Below, in pieces: positions 43,870 to 54,278 of a stretch of 64,000 bases of DNA (position 1 is the first letter of the stretch; every line of letters begins with the position of its first letter). The translations under genes were made by a program, and so were the position numbers. The DNA lies in contig NC_018708.1 of the NCBI RefSeq assembly GCF_000302535.1, forward strand, positions 4,030,001 to 4,094,000. Direction: 5' to 3'. The stretch is from Acidovorax sp. KKS102. GTDB lineage: Bacteria > Pseudomonadota > Gammaproteobacteria > Burkholderiales > Burkholderiaceae_C. The notes below the pieces were generated by a model. The model searched no databases, had not been told where the DNA came from, and worked only from the letters and a program-made list of their open reading frames with translations.

Positions 43870-45081
43870 TCACAACGAGCTGGCGCTGGAACCATCGCCC
43901 CGGTAGAGCCACGGCACATCCAGCACGCGTTCACCCAGCAGGCGCAACGACAGGTCGCGCCCCCAGCGCACGGGCCCTGTGGCGTGGAAGATGCGACCAT
44001 TGCGCGTGGACCTGGCCTGCACCCGCGCGTTGCGCTGCCAGCGGTTCAGCGCATAGCGGCGCAGGCGCAGCGGTACATCGAGGTCGTGCATGGCCAACGC
44101 CCGCTGCAGCTCGGCCGCGTCTTCAATGGCCATGCCAGCCCCCTGCGCCAGGTACGGCCGCATGGGGTGCGCGGCATCGCCCAGCAGGGCCACCAGGCCT
44201 TGTGCCATCTCGTCGGCGCTGCGCACCGGCGGGCGGTCGCACAAGGGCCACAGGCGCCAGCCAGCGCCACCCACGGCGCTCACGCTGCGCACCACGTCCT
44301 GCAGCGCGGTGCAGGTGCCTTGCAGCGCATGCTCCAGGCCTGCGGCGTTGGCGGCGTGGTCCCAGCTCTCCAGGTCTTGCGGTGCAGGCCCTTGCACGAT
44401 GACCACCAGGTTCTGCAGCTCGCCCCGGCGCACGGGGTACTGCACCGCATGCAGGCGTGGGCCCAGCCAAGCGGTGACCTGCGCTGTGCGCAAGGCATCG
44501 GGCAGCGCATGCTGTGGCACCAGCGCGCGGTAGGCCAGGTGTCCCGTCACGCGTGGCGGCACGGCGCCCAGGAGCTGGGTGCGCGTGCGGCTCCACAGGC
44601 CATCGGCACCGATCAGGGCATCGCCCTCGACCTGCTTGCCCCGGCTGGTGCGCACGGTCACCACGCCGTCGGCATCGGCAAAGCTTTCGATCGCATGGTC
44701 CAGGTGCAGTTGCGTGTCGGTGTATTGGGTCACGGCAGACAGCAGCAGGCCATGCAGGTCCGCACGATGGATGGTGGCGTAGGCCGCGCCGTAGCGCTCC
44801 ACCGCCGTGGGCCCCAGGGGCAACACGGCCAGTTCTTTGCCGCTGACGGCATTGCGCACCTGCAAGCGGCTGGGGAAGGCCGCTACCGCTTGCAGCGGCT
44901 GCTGCAGGCCCCAGGCCTGCAAGCGGCGCACCACGTTGGGCCCGATCTGCACGCCCGCACCCACTTCGCTGAAGGCAGCAGCACGCTCGTACAGCCGCAC
45001 CTCCCATCCGGCACGCGATGCACCCAACGCAGCGGCCAAGCCGCCAATGCCGCCACCGGCGACCAACACCTGTTTTTTCAT
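43870..45081 (-). CDS. FAD-dependent aromatic-ring monooxygenase
   Basis: A 403-residue group A flavoprotein hydroxylase: VAGGGIGGLAAALG (GxGxxG) at the N-terminus, the DG motif ALIGADGLWSRTR and the FAD-ribityl motif LLGDAAHPMRPYLAQGA. Close to the salicylate / 3-hydroxybenzoate / 6-hydroxynicotinate hydroxylase group. Substrate not decidable. No catabolic genes near it. The start ATG at 45081 lies 49 bp from the GGDEF-EAL gene downstream on the same strand. Confidence 0.88.
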   Translation of the reverse strand: MKKQVLVAGGGIGGLAAALGASRAGWEVRLYERAAAFSEVGAGVQIGPNVVRRLQAWGLQQPLQAVAAFPSRLQVRNAVSGKELAVLPLGPTAVERYGAAYATIHRADLHGLLLSAVTQYTDTQLHLDHAIESFADADGVVTVRTSRGKQVEGDALIGADGLWSRTRTQLLGAVPPRVTGHLAYRALVPQHALPDALRTAQVTAWLGPRLHAVQYPVRRGELQNLVVIVQGPAPQDLESWDHAANAAGLEHALQGTCTALQDVVRSVSAVGGAGWRLWPLCDRPPVRSADEMAQGLVALLGDAAHPMRPYLAQGAGMAIEDAAELQRALAMHDLDVPLRLRRYALNRWQRNARVQARSTRNGRIFHATGPVRWGRDLSLRLLGERVLDVPWLYRGDGSSASSL

Positions 45082-45130
45082 GGCGCGATTGTGAACTGCG
45101 CGCGCTGGCGGGCCTTTGTCTTAACGCAGG

Positions 45131-47644
45131 TCATAGCGCAGGCCGCAGCGCACGCTCCAGCACCTCGGCGGGCATGGGCCGACCAAACAGATAGCCCTGA
45201 AAAGCCTTGCAGCCGTAGCGCTGCAAAAATTCGAGCTGGCCTGTGGTCTCTACGCCCTCGGCCACAACCGCCAGGTCCAGGCTGTCGGCCAAGGCCAGGA
45301 TGGTGCGCACGATGGCGGCGTCGTTGGGGTCGGTCTGCAGGTCGCGCACAAAACCCTGGTCGATCTTGAGCTGGTCAAGCGGCAGCCGCTTGAGGTAACT
45401 CAGGCTGGAATAGCCCGTACCAAAGTCATCCAGCGAGAAGCCCACGCCATAGCGGCGCAGGTGCTCCATGCGCGCAATCACGTCCTCGACATCGGCCATC
45501 AAAAGGCTCTCGGTGAGTTCGAGCTTCAGGCGCTCCGGGTTGGCGCCCGTGGCGTCCAGCACGCCCAGCACCTGCTCCACAAAGTCCGGCTGGCGGAACT
45601 GCCGCACGCTCACGTTCACCGACAGGAAGAACTGCCGGGTGAGTGAGCTGCGCGACCAGGCCACCAGCTGTGCGCACGCCGCTTCCAGCACCCATTGGCC
45701 CAGAGGCAGGATGAGCCCAGTCTGCTCGGCCAGCGGAATGAATTCGGCGGGGGACACCATGCCCCTGCGCGGGTGACGCCAGCGCACCAGGGCCTCGGCA
45801 CCCTGCAAGCGGCCTTTGCCATCCACCACCGGCTGGTAGTACAGCACCAGTTCCTTTTCTTGCAGGCCCCGGCGCAGGTCGGCCTCCAGGGCCGAACGGT
45901 TGCTCACGGCCGCTTGCATGTCGGGGTCGAAGAAGCGCTGGGTGTTGCGTCCCGCCGCCTTGGCCTGGTACATGGCCAGATCCGCATGTTTGAGCAACTC
46001 GTCCACGCTCACGGTCTGCTGGCCGAACAGCGCAATGCCGATGCTGGGTGTGCTGTGGTGACTGGCATCGCCCAGCGCGTAAGGTTTGCCCAGCGTGGTG
46101 GTGATGTGGCTGGCCACCAGCGCGGCCTCGGCGCTGGCATGGGCGGGGTCGGCGCTGAGGCCCTCCACCAGCACCACGAACTCGTCACCCCCAAAGCGGG
46201 CCACGGTGTCGGACTCCCGCACGCAACCCTTGAGCCGCTGCGCCACCTGCAGCAGCAGCTGGTCGCCAGTGTCGTGGCCCAGGGTGTCGTTGAGGTCCTT
46301 GAAATTGTCGAGGTCGATGAACAGCAGGGCACCCTGGGTGCCAGAGCGTGCCACCGCCGCCGTGGCATGTTGCAGCCGGTCCACCAGCAGGCGGCGGTTG
46401 GGCAGGCCCGTCAGCGAGTCATAGAACGCCAGACGTTCGATCTGGCTTTCGACCTGCTTGCGCTCCGTGATGTCGCGGCCCACCCCCCGGTAGCCACGCA
46501 GGGCGCCATTGGCATCGAACACGGGGACCCCGCTGACCGAGATCCAGTGCATGCTGCCATCCGCGCGCCGGCGTTGCAGCTCCAGGTCGCGGAACGGCTG
46601 GTGTGCTGCCAGCACGGCGCGGTGCGCAGCCCAGTCGGCATCGGTCATGTTCAGGGCGCCGATCTCCCAGCGTGTGCGCCCCATCACGTCCGACAGCGGG
46701 ATGCCGTTCACGCTCAGGTCCCCGGCCAGCTGCACAAAGCGCCCCTCGGCGTCGTGCTCCCAATACCAGTCGGACGACAGATCGCTCAGGGACCGGAAGC
46801 GCGCCTCGCTCTCGCGCAGCTCGTTCTCCACACGCACGTAGTCGCTCACGTCGGCAAAGGTGCGCACCAGGCTGCCATCGGCCAGCGAGGTGGTGCGCAC
46901 CTCGAACGTGCGGCCATCGCGCGTGGTGCGCCAGTACAAGGCCGGGGCCGGAGCCACTGCGCCCTGGGCCACGTAGTCGTGCCCTCGCCGGTCCACCAGG
47001 CTGTAGCCCTCGCCAAAGTCGCCGCGCTCGGCCTGCACACGCGTCAGGTCGGCCAGCGTGGGGCGGGTGGCCATCAGTGATTCGGGCAAATTCAGCAGCT
47101 CCAGCACGCGCTCGTTGTAGACGGTGATGCGGCCATCGGGCCCGGTCTTGAAGATGCCCTGGCTCATGCTGGCCAGCGTGGCCTGCAGGGCCGAGCGCTG
47201 TTCCTGCAGCATGGTCAACGCCTCTTGCCAGATGCGGGCGTCCACCATGCGCACGGGCTGGCCCTGCCCCTGCGCGCCCTGCACCAGCGCCACCAGGCGG
47301 TTGAGCAGCTCGCTCAGGTGTGCAGCGCCGTCGGCCTCGCGCAGCACATAGTCGCCCAGCCCGCAGCGGAACGCGCGCGCGGCCAGGGCCTCTTGCGCTG
47401 CATCGATGCACATCAGCACCGGGCGGCCCGCGCACAGCTCCAGCAGGCCGGGCAGTTCCTGGTCGCTGGGTTTGAGGCACAACACCACGGCGTCCCAGGC
47501 CTGGCTGGCGAGGGGGGCCTTGGCGGTTTCGGGCGTAGGGCTGTTGACCACTCGCCAGTCCGGGTAGCGCGCCGCGATCAGTCGCCGCGCAGCCGCTGCG
47601 TGCTGGGTATCGATGTCCACCCACAGGATGCCCACGCCGTTCAT
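45131..47644 (-). CDS. PAS-GGDEF-EAL protein with degenerate receiver-like N-terminus
   Basis: An 837-residue cyclic di-GMP enzyme. Residues 1-125 resemble a receiver domain but the Asp position is hydrophobic/Cys (AVVLCLKPSD), so phosphorylation is unlikely. PAS regions at about 155-270 and 285-395. GGDEF motif RFGGDEF at 485-489, with an I-site RESD at 476-479. The EAL part has EALVRW at 616-621, TESLLM, DDFGTGYSS, IDQGFV and EGVETTG, so all phosphodiesterase residues are present. It overlaps the next upstream gene by 4 nt (ATGA). It may be bifunctional, with the net activity controlled by PAS signals. Confidence 0.92.
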   Translation of the reverse strand: MNGVGILWVDIDTQHAAAARRLIAARYPDWRVVNSPTPETAKAPLASQAWDAVVLCLKPSDQELPGLLELCAGRPVLMCIDAAQEALAARAFRCGLGDYVLREADGAAHLSELLNRLVALVQGAQGQGQPVRMVDARIWQEALTMLQEQRSALQATLASMSQGIFKTGPDGRITVYNERVLELLNLPESLMATRPTLADLTRVQAERGDFGEGYSLVDRRGHDYVAQGAVAPAPALYWRTTRDGRTFEVRTTSLADGSLVRTFADVSDYVRVENELRESEARFRSLSDLSSDWYWEHDAEGRFVQLAGDLSVNGIPLSDVMGRTRWEIGALNMTDADWAAHRAVLAAHQPFRDLELQRRRADGSMHWISVSGVPVFDANGALRGYRGVGRDITERKQVESQIERLAFYDSLTGLPNRRLLVDRLQHATAAVARSGTQGALLFIDLDNFKDLNDTLGHDTGDQLLLQVAQRLKGCVRESDTVARFGGDEFVVLVEGLSADPAHASAEAALVASHITTTLGKPYALGDASHHSTPSIGIALFGQQTVSVDELLKHADLAMYQAKAAGRNTQRFFDPDMQAAVSNRSALEADLRRGLQEKELVLYYQPVVDGKGRLQGAEALVRWRHPRRGMVSPAEFIPLAEQTGLILPLGQWVLEAACAQLVAWSRSSLTRQFFLSVNVSVRQFRQPDFVEQVLGVLDATGANPERLKLELTESLLMADVEDVIARMEHLRRYGVGFSLDDFGTGYSSLSYLKRLPLDQLKIDQGFVRDLQTDPNDAAIVRTILALADSLDLAVVAEGVETTGQLEFLQRYGCKAFQGYLFGRPMPAEVLERALRPAL

Positions 47645-50600
47645 GGCCGTTGCTCCTGCCGTGCGGGCAGCGTGGTGGCCAGCGAGGGTGCCGAGTGGCC
47701 TGGTAAATACTCACGCTCAAACAGCTCGACCGGCCCGGGCCTTCCAAACAGATACCCCTGGAACCCCTCGCACCCATGCAGCCTCAGGAACGACAACTGC
47801 CCCGTCGTCTCCACCCCCTCGGCCACCACCTCCAGGTCCAGGCTCTTGGCCAGCGCCAGGATGGTCCGAACTATCGCCGCGTCGTTCGGGTCCGTCAGCA
47901 CGTCCCGCACGAAGCTCTGGTCGATCTTCACCTGGTCCAGCGGCAGGCGCTTGAGGTAGCTCAGGCTAGAGTAGCCGGTGCCGAAGTCGTCCAGCGCAAA
48001 GCCCACGCCTTCGCTTTTGAGTTGCACCATGCGTGCGATGGTGTCTTCGATGTCTCCCAGCAGCAGGCTTTCGGTGAGTTCGAGTTTGAGCTGCCGGGGG
48101 TCGGCGTTGTGGTTCTTCAAGGTTTGCAGCACTTCGGCCACGAAGCCCGGTTGCCGAAATTGGCGGGCGCTGACGTTCACGGAGATGGACAGGTGGGCGG
48201 TGTCCGGGTGTTGGCTCCAGCGCTGCAGTTGTTCGCAGGCGGTCTGGAGCACGTATTGGCCCAGGGGGAGGATGAGGCCGGTCTGTTCTGCCAGGGGGAT
48301 GAAGTCGGCCGGGCTGATCATGCCGCGCTGGGGGTGGCGCCAGCGCACGAGGGCTTCTGCGCCCAGCAGGCGGGCGTGGTGGTCGACCACAGGCTGGTAG
48401 TGCACGAGCAGCTCGCCCCGGGCCAGGCCCTGGCGCAGGTCGGCTTCGAGGTTGGAGCGGGCGTTCACCGCTGCCTGCATGTCGGGGTCGAAGAATCTCT
48501 GGGTGTTGCGGCCTGCGGCTTTGGCCTGGTACATGGCCAGGTCGGCGCGCTTCAAGAGTTCGTCCACGGTGAGGCGTTCGTCGCCAAAGAGGGTGATGCC
48601 GATGCTGGGGGTGCTGTAGTGCTGGGCGCCGTCCAGGTTGAAGGGCTGGTTCAGGCTGGCCAGGAGTTTTTCTGCGACGGTTTCTGCCTGGGTGGCGGCG
48701 TTTTGCAGGTCGGGGGCCAGGGCTTCGAGCATGACGACGAATTCGTCGCCGCCAAAGCGGGCGACGGTGTCGGCTTCGCGCACGCTGCCCACCAGGCGGG
48801 CGGCGACCTGGGCCAGGAGCTGGTCGCCCATGTCGTGGCCCAGGGTGTCGTTCAAGTCCTTGAAGTTGTCGAGGTCGATGAACAGCAGGGCGCCGAGATT
48901 GCGGGTGCGCTGGCAGGCAGCGATGGAGCGTTGCAGGCGGTCCAGGAGCAGGCGGCGGTTGGGCAGGCCCGTGAGGGCGTCGTAGAAGGCCAGGCGTTCG
49001 ATTTCTTGCTCGGCACGTTTGCGATCGGTGATGTCGCGGCACACGCCCAGGATGCCCGTCACGCGGCCGTGCAAGTCACGGATGGGTGTCTTGATGGTCT
49101 CGAACTGGCCCTGGTAGCCGTCTTCCGCGAAGGTGAGCGTCTCCTCGTACACCAACGGTTGCCAGGCCTGCATGGCGCGCTGGTCGTACTTGCGAAAGCG
49201 CTCGGCGTCGGCGGGCGCCACCAGGTCAAAGTCGCTGCAGCCCACGACCTGGCTCTCCGGCCGGCCGGCAAAACGCTCAAACACCGGGTTGACCGACAGG
49301 TACACCCCGTTGGTGTCCTTCATGAACACCATGTCCGGCATGGCGTTGACCACGCTGGCCAGGTGCGCCTTCTGCTGGGCCAGTTCCTGTTCGATGCGCT
49401 TGAGCGCCGTCAAGTCGTAGGCAAACAGCACCACGGCTGCCACCCCTTGCGCCGTCACGCTCTCGGGGGCGATGGTGGTGTGGCGGAACTGGGTGCCGTC
49501 GGGGCCATCAATGCGGTTCTCAAACACCGCCGTCTCGCCCGCAAAGGCCTTTTCAAGGTGCGGGTGGATGCGCGCGAACACTTCGGGAGGGATCACATCC
49601 CGCAGCAGCTGTCCTTCCAGCGCCTGGGGCGTGGTGTAGAGCCAGCGGGCCTGCTGCTCATTGACGTACAGCACGCGCAAGTCCCGGTCGATCCGAGACA
49701 CACCGCCCGGCACATGGCGCAGCGTGTTGGCCATGAGCGCCTGCTGGGCGTGCGCGGCCTCTTCAGCCTGATGGTGGGCGGTGATGTCGGTCTGCACGCC
49801 ATCCCACAGCACCCGGCCATCCTGCAACCGGCGCGGCGACGAACTCAGGTGCATCCAGCGCACCTGGCCGTCGGTGCGGCGCACCCGAAACACCGCCTCC
49901 AGGCTGGTCATGGACAGGTAGGACTGGCGCTCCGCCTGGCGCAGGCGGTCGATGTCTTCAGGAAGGATCTGCCGGTACAGCACGCGCGGGTCCTGCAGCA
50001 CGTCTTCGACCCGCACACCGTTCAGCCGCTCGATGGCGTCTCCCATGTGCACAAAATGCACCCGGCCATCCAGCTCGCGCACGATCTGGAACAACACGCT
50101 GTGCGGCAGGTTGCGCCCGAGCAGTGACAGACGCCCCTCGCTCTCGCGCAAACGGCTTTCGGCCTCCTGGATGCGTGCAAACGGGCGACGAATGCCTGCG
50201 TCAAACACCGCCTGGTACAACAGCGCATACGCCACCACCCGAAAGCCATGGGACAAGACCCCACCCAGCGTCGAATGCCCGCCCAGCGAGCCCACGGTGA
50301 CCTCACCACACACGAACGCTCCGGCCGCCCAGGCAAACAGGCGCTCGCGCGGCGCCTCTTCGCTGTGGCTGCGGCGGTACAGCAACACCGCACTGGCGGC
50401 CAGTGCCAGGGCCAGCCCCACAGCCACCACCTGGCGCAAGGCCCCGTCTGCAGCATGGGCAAACCAGTGGGGCAGCGGTCCCAGCGCCGCCCCCGCAAGT
50501 ACCAGCGTGACGCCCCCCGCTGCCGCCAGCCACGCACGGGCCGGGCCGGGGGCCGACAGGCGCGTGGCGGTGAGCCCCAGGGTCAGCGCCTCGGCCACAC

Positions 50601-50973
50601 GCGCCCAACTGCTCAGCCACAGCGACATGTCGGCACTGCCCGGGGGCATGTGCACGGGGCCGGAATGCACCAGCACGCCGTGCAGAAAGTTGCATGCCGC
50701 CGCCACGCCAAAGCCCACTACCAGCACATTGGCGCGCGCCTGCTCCTGCGCCTCCAGCGCATGCAGGGACACGGACACCACCAGCAACCCCAGCAGCACC
50801 GCCACCAACTCCAGCAGCGGCTCCAGCCCGTGCTGCGCGCCTGCCCCATCGCCCAGCATCTGCGCCAGTGGCACCACGACCAGCGCCAGCAATGCCACCA
50901 CCAACACCACAGTGATGGCGGGTGCATCCGACCAGGGCATGCGCGCGGTCGGAGAGCTGGTGGGAGGGGGCAT
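47641..50973 (-). CDS. MASE3-like / PAS / GGDEF-EAL membrane protein
   Basis: A 1110-residue inner-membrane protein. About seven hydrophobic helices in the first 260 residues (ITVVLVVALLALVVVPLAQM and more), with FLHGVLVHSGPVHMPPGSAD, which resembles the MASE3 sensor pattern (HxL...G...P). Three or four PAS segments follow, then GGDEF at about residue 725-730 with READ I-site and EAL with EALVRWRHP, TESLLL, DDFGTGYSS, IDQSFV and EGVETTG. All catalytic motifs are present. Starts at ATG 50973 (TTG at 50979 is less likely). It is the upstream partner of the other GGDEF-EAL gene; the two catalytic halves look paralogous. A block at about 48010-49030 uses different codons. Confidence 0.88.
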   Translation of the reverse strand: MPPPTSSPTARMPWSDAPAITVVLVVALLALVVVPLAQMLGDGAGAQHGLEPLLELVAVLLGLLVVSVSLHALEAQEQARANVLVVGFGVAAACNFLHGVLVHSGPVHMPPGSADMSLWLSSWARVAEALTLGLTATRLSAPGPARAWLAAAGGVTLVLAGAALGPLPHWFAHAADGALRQVVAVGLALALAASAVLLYRRSHSEEAPRERLFAWAAGAFVCGEVTVGSLGGHSTLGGVLSHGFRVVAYALLYQAVFDAGIRRPFARIQEAESRLRESEGRLSLLGRNLPHSVLFQIVRELDGRVHFVHMGDAIERLNGVRVEDVLQDPRVLYRQILPEDIDRLRQAERQSYLSMTSLEAVFRVRRTDGQVRWMHLSSSPRRLQDGRVLWDGVQTDITAHHQAEEAAHAQQALMANTLRHVPGGVSRIDRDLRVLYVNEQQARWLYTTPQALEGQLLRDVIPPEVFARIHPHLEKAFAGETAVFENRIDGPDGTQFRHTTIAPESVTAQGVAAVVLFAYDLTALKRIEQELAQQKAHLASVVNAMPDMVFMKDTNGVYLSVNPVFERFAGRPESQVVGCSDFDLVAPADAERFRKYDQRAMQAWQPLVYEETLTFAEDGYQGQFETIKTPIRDLHGRVTGILGVCRDITDRKRAEQEIERLAFYDALTGLPNRRLLLDRLQRSIAACQRTRNLGALLFIDLDNFKDLNDTLGHDMGDQLLAQVAARLVGSVREADTVARFGGDEFVVMLEALAPDLQNAATQAETVAEKLLASLNQPFNLDGAQHYSTPSIGITLFGDERLTVDELLKRADLAMYQAKAAGRNTQRFFDPDMQAAVNARSNLEADLRQGLARGELLVHYQPVVDHHARLLGAEALVRWRHPQRGMISPADFIPLAEQTGLILPLGQYVLQTACEQLQRWSQHPDTAHLSISVNVSARQFRQPGFVAEVLQTLKNHNADPRQLKLELTESLLLGDIEDTIARMVQLKSEGVGFALDDFGTGYSSLSYLKRLPLDQVKIDQSFVRDVLTDPNDAAIVRTILALAKSLDLEVVAEGVETTGQLSFLRLHGCEGFQGYLFGRPGPVELFEREYLPGHSAPSLATTLPARQEQRP

Positions 50974-51067
50974 GGGCAAAGGGGTGAAAGGCAGTGCCGG
51001 CGAAATGGCCGCGCAACGTCACAAGTGTATCTACGCGTAAGGAAATAACCAGAGCGCTCGCCCCATG

Positions 51068-51090
51068 AAAAACGGGGCCGAAGCCCCGTT
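51068..51090 (-). terminator. Intrinsic terminator downstream of acnA
   Basis: AACGGGGC (51071-51078) pairs with GCCCCGTT (51083-51090) around CGAA; on the minus strand T5 follows. It is 73 nt past the acnA stop. Confidence 0.88.
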
Positions 51091-51162
51091 CCAGACAGCG
51101 CAGGACAGCACCCCGCACTGGCGTTGCGCGCACGCATCAGTACGGGGCGCGGCGGCCCCCTT

Positions 51163-54078
51163 TCACCCCTCCAGCAGCTGGCGCAGCACAAAGGGCAGGA
51201 TGCCCCCGGCCTGGTAGTAGTCCACCTCGATGGGGGTGTCGATGCGCAGGGTCACCGTCACCTCCTGCCGCGTGCCATCGGCCCGGTGGATGACCAGGCG
51301 CGCATCGCTTTGCGGCGTGAGTGCAGCGTCGGGCACCACGTCGATCACCTCGTTGCCCGTCAGGCCCAGCGTTTCCCACGAATCGCCCGCCTTGAATTGC
51401 AGCGGCAGCACCCCCATGCCCACCAGATTGGAGCGGTGGATGCGCTCGAAGCTGCGCGCCACCACGGCCTTGATGCCGAGCAGCTGGGTGCCCTTGGCAG
51501 CCCAGTCGCGGCTGGAGCCAGTGCCGTACTCTTCCCCCGCAAAAATCACGGTGGGCGTGCCCTGCGCCATGTACTGCATGGCAGCGTCGAAGATGAACAT
51601 CTTCTCGCCCTGCAGCGCGCCCTCGTTTTGGAACACCGTGACGCCACCCTCCTCGCGCGAGCCATCAGCGGTGGGCGGGATCATCAGGTTCTTGATGCGC
51701 ACATTGGCGAAGGTGCCGCGCACCATCACGTCATGGTTACCACGGCGGGCGCCGTAGCTGTTGAAGTCTGCCTTTTGCACACCGTGCTGCAGCAGCCATT
51801 GGCCGGCGGGCGAACTCTCCTTGATGGAACCAGCGGGCGAGATGTGGTCGGTGGTGATGGAGTCGCCAAACAGCGCCATGATGCGCGCTCCGTGCACCGC
51901 CGACGCGGCCGCCGCGCCCTGGTCGAGCGCAAACTGGGCAAAAAACGGCGGCTCGGCAATGTAGGTGCTGGCGGGCCAGGTGTAGGCCGTGCCGCTCACG
52001 CCCTTGATCTTCTCCCACAGCTTGCCGGGGTCGGAGGCCACCTTGGAATAGTTCTCGCGGAAGGCCTTGCCGTTCATGGCGTACTTGAGCAGTGCATGGA
52101 CCTCGTCGCTGCTGGGCCAGATATCGCCCAGGTAGATGTCCTTGCCCCCTTTGCCTTGGCCCACCGGCTCGGTCATCAGGTCCTTGAGCACGGTCCCGGC
52201 AATGGCGTAGGCCACCACCAGCGGCGGGCTGGCCAGGAAGTTGGCCTTGAGGTTGGGGTGGATGCGCGCCTCGAAGTTGCGGTTGCCCGACAGCACGGCC
52301 GCGCACACCAGGTCGTTGCTGGTGATGACCTCGTTCAGCTCGGGCGTGAGGTCGCCCGCGTTGCCGATGCAGGTGGTGCAGCCATAGCCCGCCAGCGCAA
52401 AGCCCAGCTTTTCCAGGTAGGGCAGCAAGCCGGTCTGCGTGAGGTATTCGGTGACGATGCGCGAGCCGGGGGCCAGCGAGGTCTTGATGTGCGGCTGTAC
52501 CTTGAGCCCCGCCTCCACCGCCTTCTTGGCCAGCAGGCCTGCGGCCAGCAGCACGCTGGGGTTGCTGGTGTTGGTGCAGCTGGTGATAGCGGCAATCAGC
52601 ACATCGCCGTTGCCCACCGTGGGGTCGGCCCCCTTGCTGGGCAGCGTGGTGGCTTGGGCGTGGTCGCGGGCCGTGGCCAGCGCGGGTTTGTTGGCCTCCA
52701 TCTCCACCACCGAACGCGGCGCCCCGGCGGGTGTGGGCTTGCCGTCGGGGGTCACATCAGTCACCACCTCTGCAGCGCGGTGGATGTGGAACCGCGTGTG
52801 CAACAGCTCCGCCGGGCGGTTGAAGCCGTTTTGTGCATTGGGCTTGCTGAACAGGTCGGCAAACTGGCTGCTGACCTTGCCGAGTTCGATACGGTCCTGG
52901 GGGCGCTTGGGGCCCGCCAAACTGGGCGTCACGCTGCCCAGGTCCAGCGTCACGACCTGCGAGTAGTCCACCTCGCCGGCCAGGGGCACGCCAAACAGGC
53001 CCTGGGCCTTGAAGTAGGCCTCGAAAGCCTCGATCTCGCCCTTGGTGCGGCCCGTGCCCTTGAAGTAGTCGATGGTCTTTTCATCGACCGGGAAGAAGCC
53101 CATGGTGGCGCCGTATTCGGGCGCCATGTTGCCGATGGTGGCGCGGTCGGGCAACGCCAGGGTGCGCGTGCCTTCACCGAAAAATTCGACGAACTTGCCC
53201 ACCACCTTGTGCTGGCGCAGCAGCTCGGTCACCGTGAGCACCAGGTCGGTGGCGGTCACGCCCTCGCGCAGCTGGCCCGTCATCTCAAAGCCCACCACAT
53301 CGGGGGTGAGGAAGTACACGGGCTGGCCCAGCATGGCGGCCTCGGCCTCGATACCGCCCACGCCCCAGCCCACCACGCCAATGCCGTTGATCATGGTGGT
53401 GTGGCTGTCGGTGCCCACCAGGGTGTCGGGGTAGTAAACATGGTCCTTGCGCTTGTGCACGCCACGCGCCAGGTATTCGAGGTTGACTTGGTGCACGATA
53501 CCGAAGCCCGGAGGCACCACACCAAAGGTGTCAAAGGCCTGCATGCCCCATTTCATGAACTCGTAGCGCTCGCGGTTGCGCTGGAATTCGAGCTTCATGT
53601 TCAGGTCGAGCGAATTCTTCTTGCCGTAGTGGTCCACCATGATGGAGTGGTCCACCACCAGGTCCACGGGCACCAGGGGTTCGATCTTCTTGGGGTTCTT
53701 GCCCAGCTTGGCGGCCACGCTGCGCATGGCGGCCAGGTCGGCCAGCAGCGGCACGCCGGTGAAGTCCTGCAGTACGACGCGCGAGACGACGAAGGGGATC
53801 TCGTCCTTGCGCTCGGCATTGGGCGCCCAGCGGGCCAGTTGCTCCACATGCTCCGGCGTCACCTTGCGGCCATCGCAATTGCGCAGCACCGATTCGAGCA
53901 CGATGCGGATGGACACCGGCAAGCGCTGGATCTGCGGGAACTGCTTGGCCAGCGCGGGCAGGGAGTAGAACTTGCCCTCCTTGCCCGATGCGGTCTTGAA
54001 GCCCTTGAGCGTGTTGGCAAAGGCGTGGCGGGCGGGCCGGGACGATGGGGTGGCTGGCGGCTTGGGCGATGAGGCCAT
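51163..54078 (-). CDS. acnA: Aconitate hydratase A
   Basis: A 971-residue TCA-cycle enzyme that interconverts citrate and isocitrate. Fe-S ligands are in [10 protein letters not shown] and [11 protein letters not shown]. Other signatures: [20 protein letters not shown] and [15 protein letters not shown]. It is longer than E. coli AcnA (891) mainly because of an Ala/Pro/Thr-rich segment around the domain junction (about 480-530: [15 protein letters not shown] and onwards). AAGGAG precedes the ATG at 54078. It ends in a clear terminator. It is single, with no prpC or other TCA genes near. Confidence 0.96.
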   Translation of the reverse strand: MASSPKPPATPSSRPARHAFANTLKGFKTASGKEGKFYSLPALAKQFPQIQRLPVSIRIVLESVLRNCDGRKVTPEHVEQLARWAPNAERKDEIPFVVSRVVLQDFTGVPLLADLAAMRSVAAKLGKNPKKIEPLVPVDLVVDHSIMVDHYGKKNSLDLNMKLEFQRNRERYEFMKWGMQAFDTFGVVPPGFGIVHQVNLEYLARGVHKRKDHVYYPDTLVGTDSHTTMINGIGVVGWGVGGIEAEAAMLGQPVYFLTPDVVGFEMTGQLREGVTATDLVLTVTELLRQHKVVGKFVEFFGEGTRTLALPDRATIGNMAPEYGATMGFFPVDEKTIDYFKGTGRTKGEIEAFEAYFKAQGLFGVPLAGEVDYSQVVTLDLGSVTPSLAGPKRPQDRIELGKVSSQFADLFSKPNAQNGFNRPAELLHTRFHIHRAAEVVTDVTPDGKPTPAGAPRSVVEMEANKPALATARDHAQATTLPSKGADPTVGNGDVLIAAITSCTNTSNPSVLLAAGLLAKKAVEAGLKVQPHIKTSLAPGSRIVTEYLTQTGLLPYLEKLGFALAGYGCTTCIGNAGDLTPELNEVITSNDLVCAAVLSGNRNFEARIHPNLKANFLASPPLVVAYAIAGTVLKDLMTEPVGQGKGGKDIYLGDIWPSSDEVHALLKYAMNGKAFRENYSKVASDPGKLWEKIKGVSGTAYTWPASTYIAEPPFFAQFALDQGAAAASAVHGARIMALFGDSITTDHISPAGSIKESSPAGQWLLQHGVQKADFNSYGARRGNHDVMVRGTFANVRIKNLMIPPTADGSREEGGVTVFQNEGALQGEKMFIFDAAMQYMAQGTPTVIFAGEEYGTGSSRDWAAKGTQLLGIKAVVARSFERIHRSNLVGMGVLPLQFKAGDSWETLGLTGNEVIDVVPDAALTPQSDARLVIHRADGTRQEVTVTLRIDTPIEVDYYQAGGILPFVLRQLLEG

Positions 54079-54228
54079 GGCGAACTCCTTGATGAAAAGG
54101 CGACAGCGCCTATTCTGGCAGTCCCCCATGACGGTGCAATCGCTGGGGGTATGTGCCCCCGTGCCCACAGACCCATCGTAAGGGCTCAGGCGACGCGTTA
54201 CCCACCTTTTCAAGGAAAAAGTCGCCCA

Positions 54229-54272
54229 ATGCTACATGAACATGCCCTGATAGCTATTAAATTCATAGCAAT
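54229..54272 (-). repeat. Intergenic palindromic repeat, copy F (degenerate)
   Basis: Reverse orientation: GCTACATGAACATGCCCTGATAGCTATTAAATTCATAGCAATT in three parts; the TAGCGC half has decayed. It lies between acnA and a small membrane protein gene. Confidence 0.55.
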
Positions 54273-54278
54273 TGCCCA

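Noticed and set aside
51124-54072. Plus-strand frame of about 980 codons over acnA
   Set aside because: Antisense to acnA, which has all aconitase motifs, an RBS and a terminator. The antisense product is a typical GC-driven shadow.
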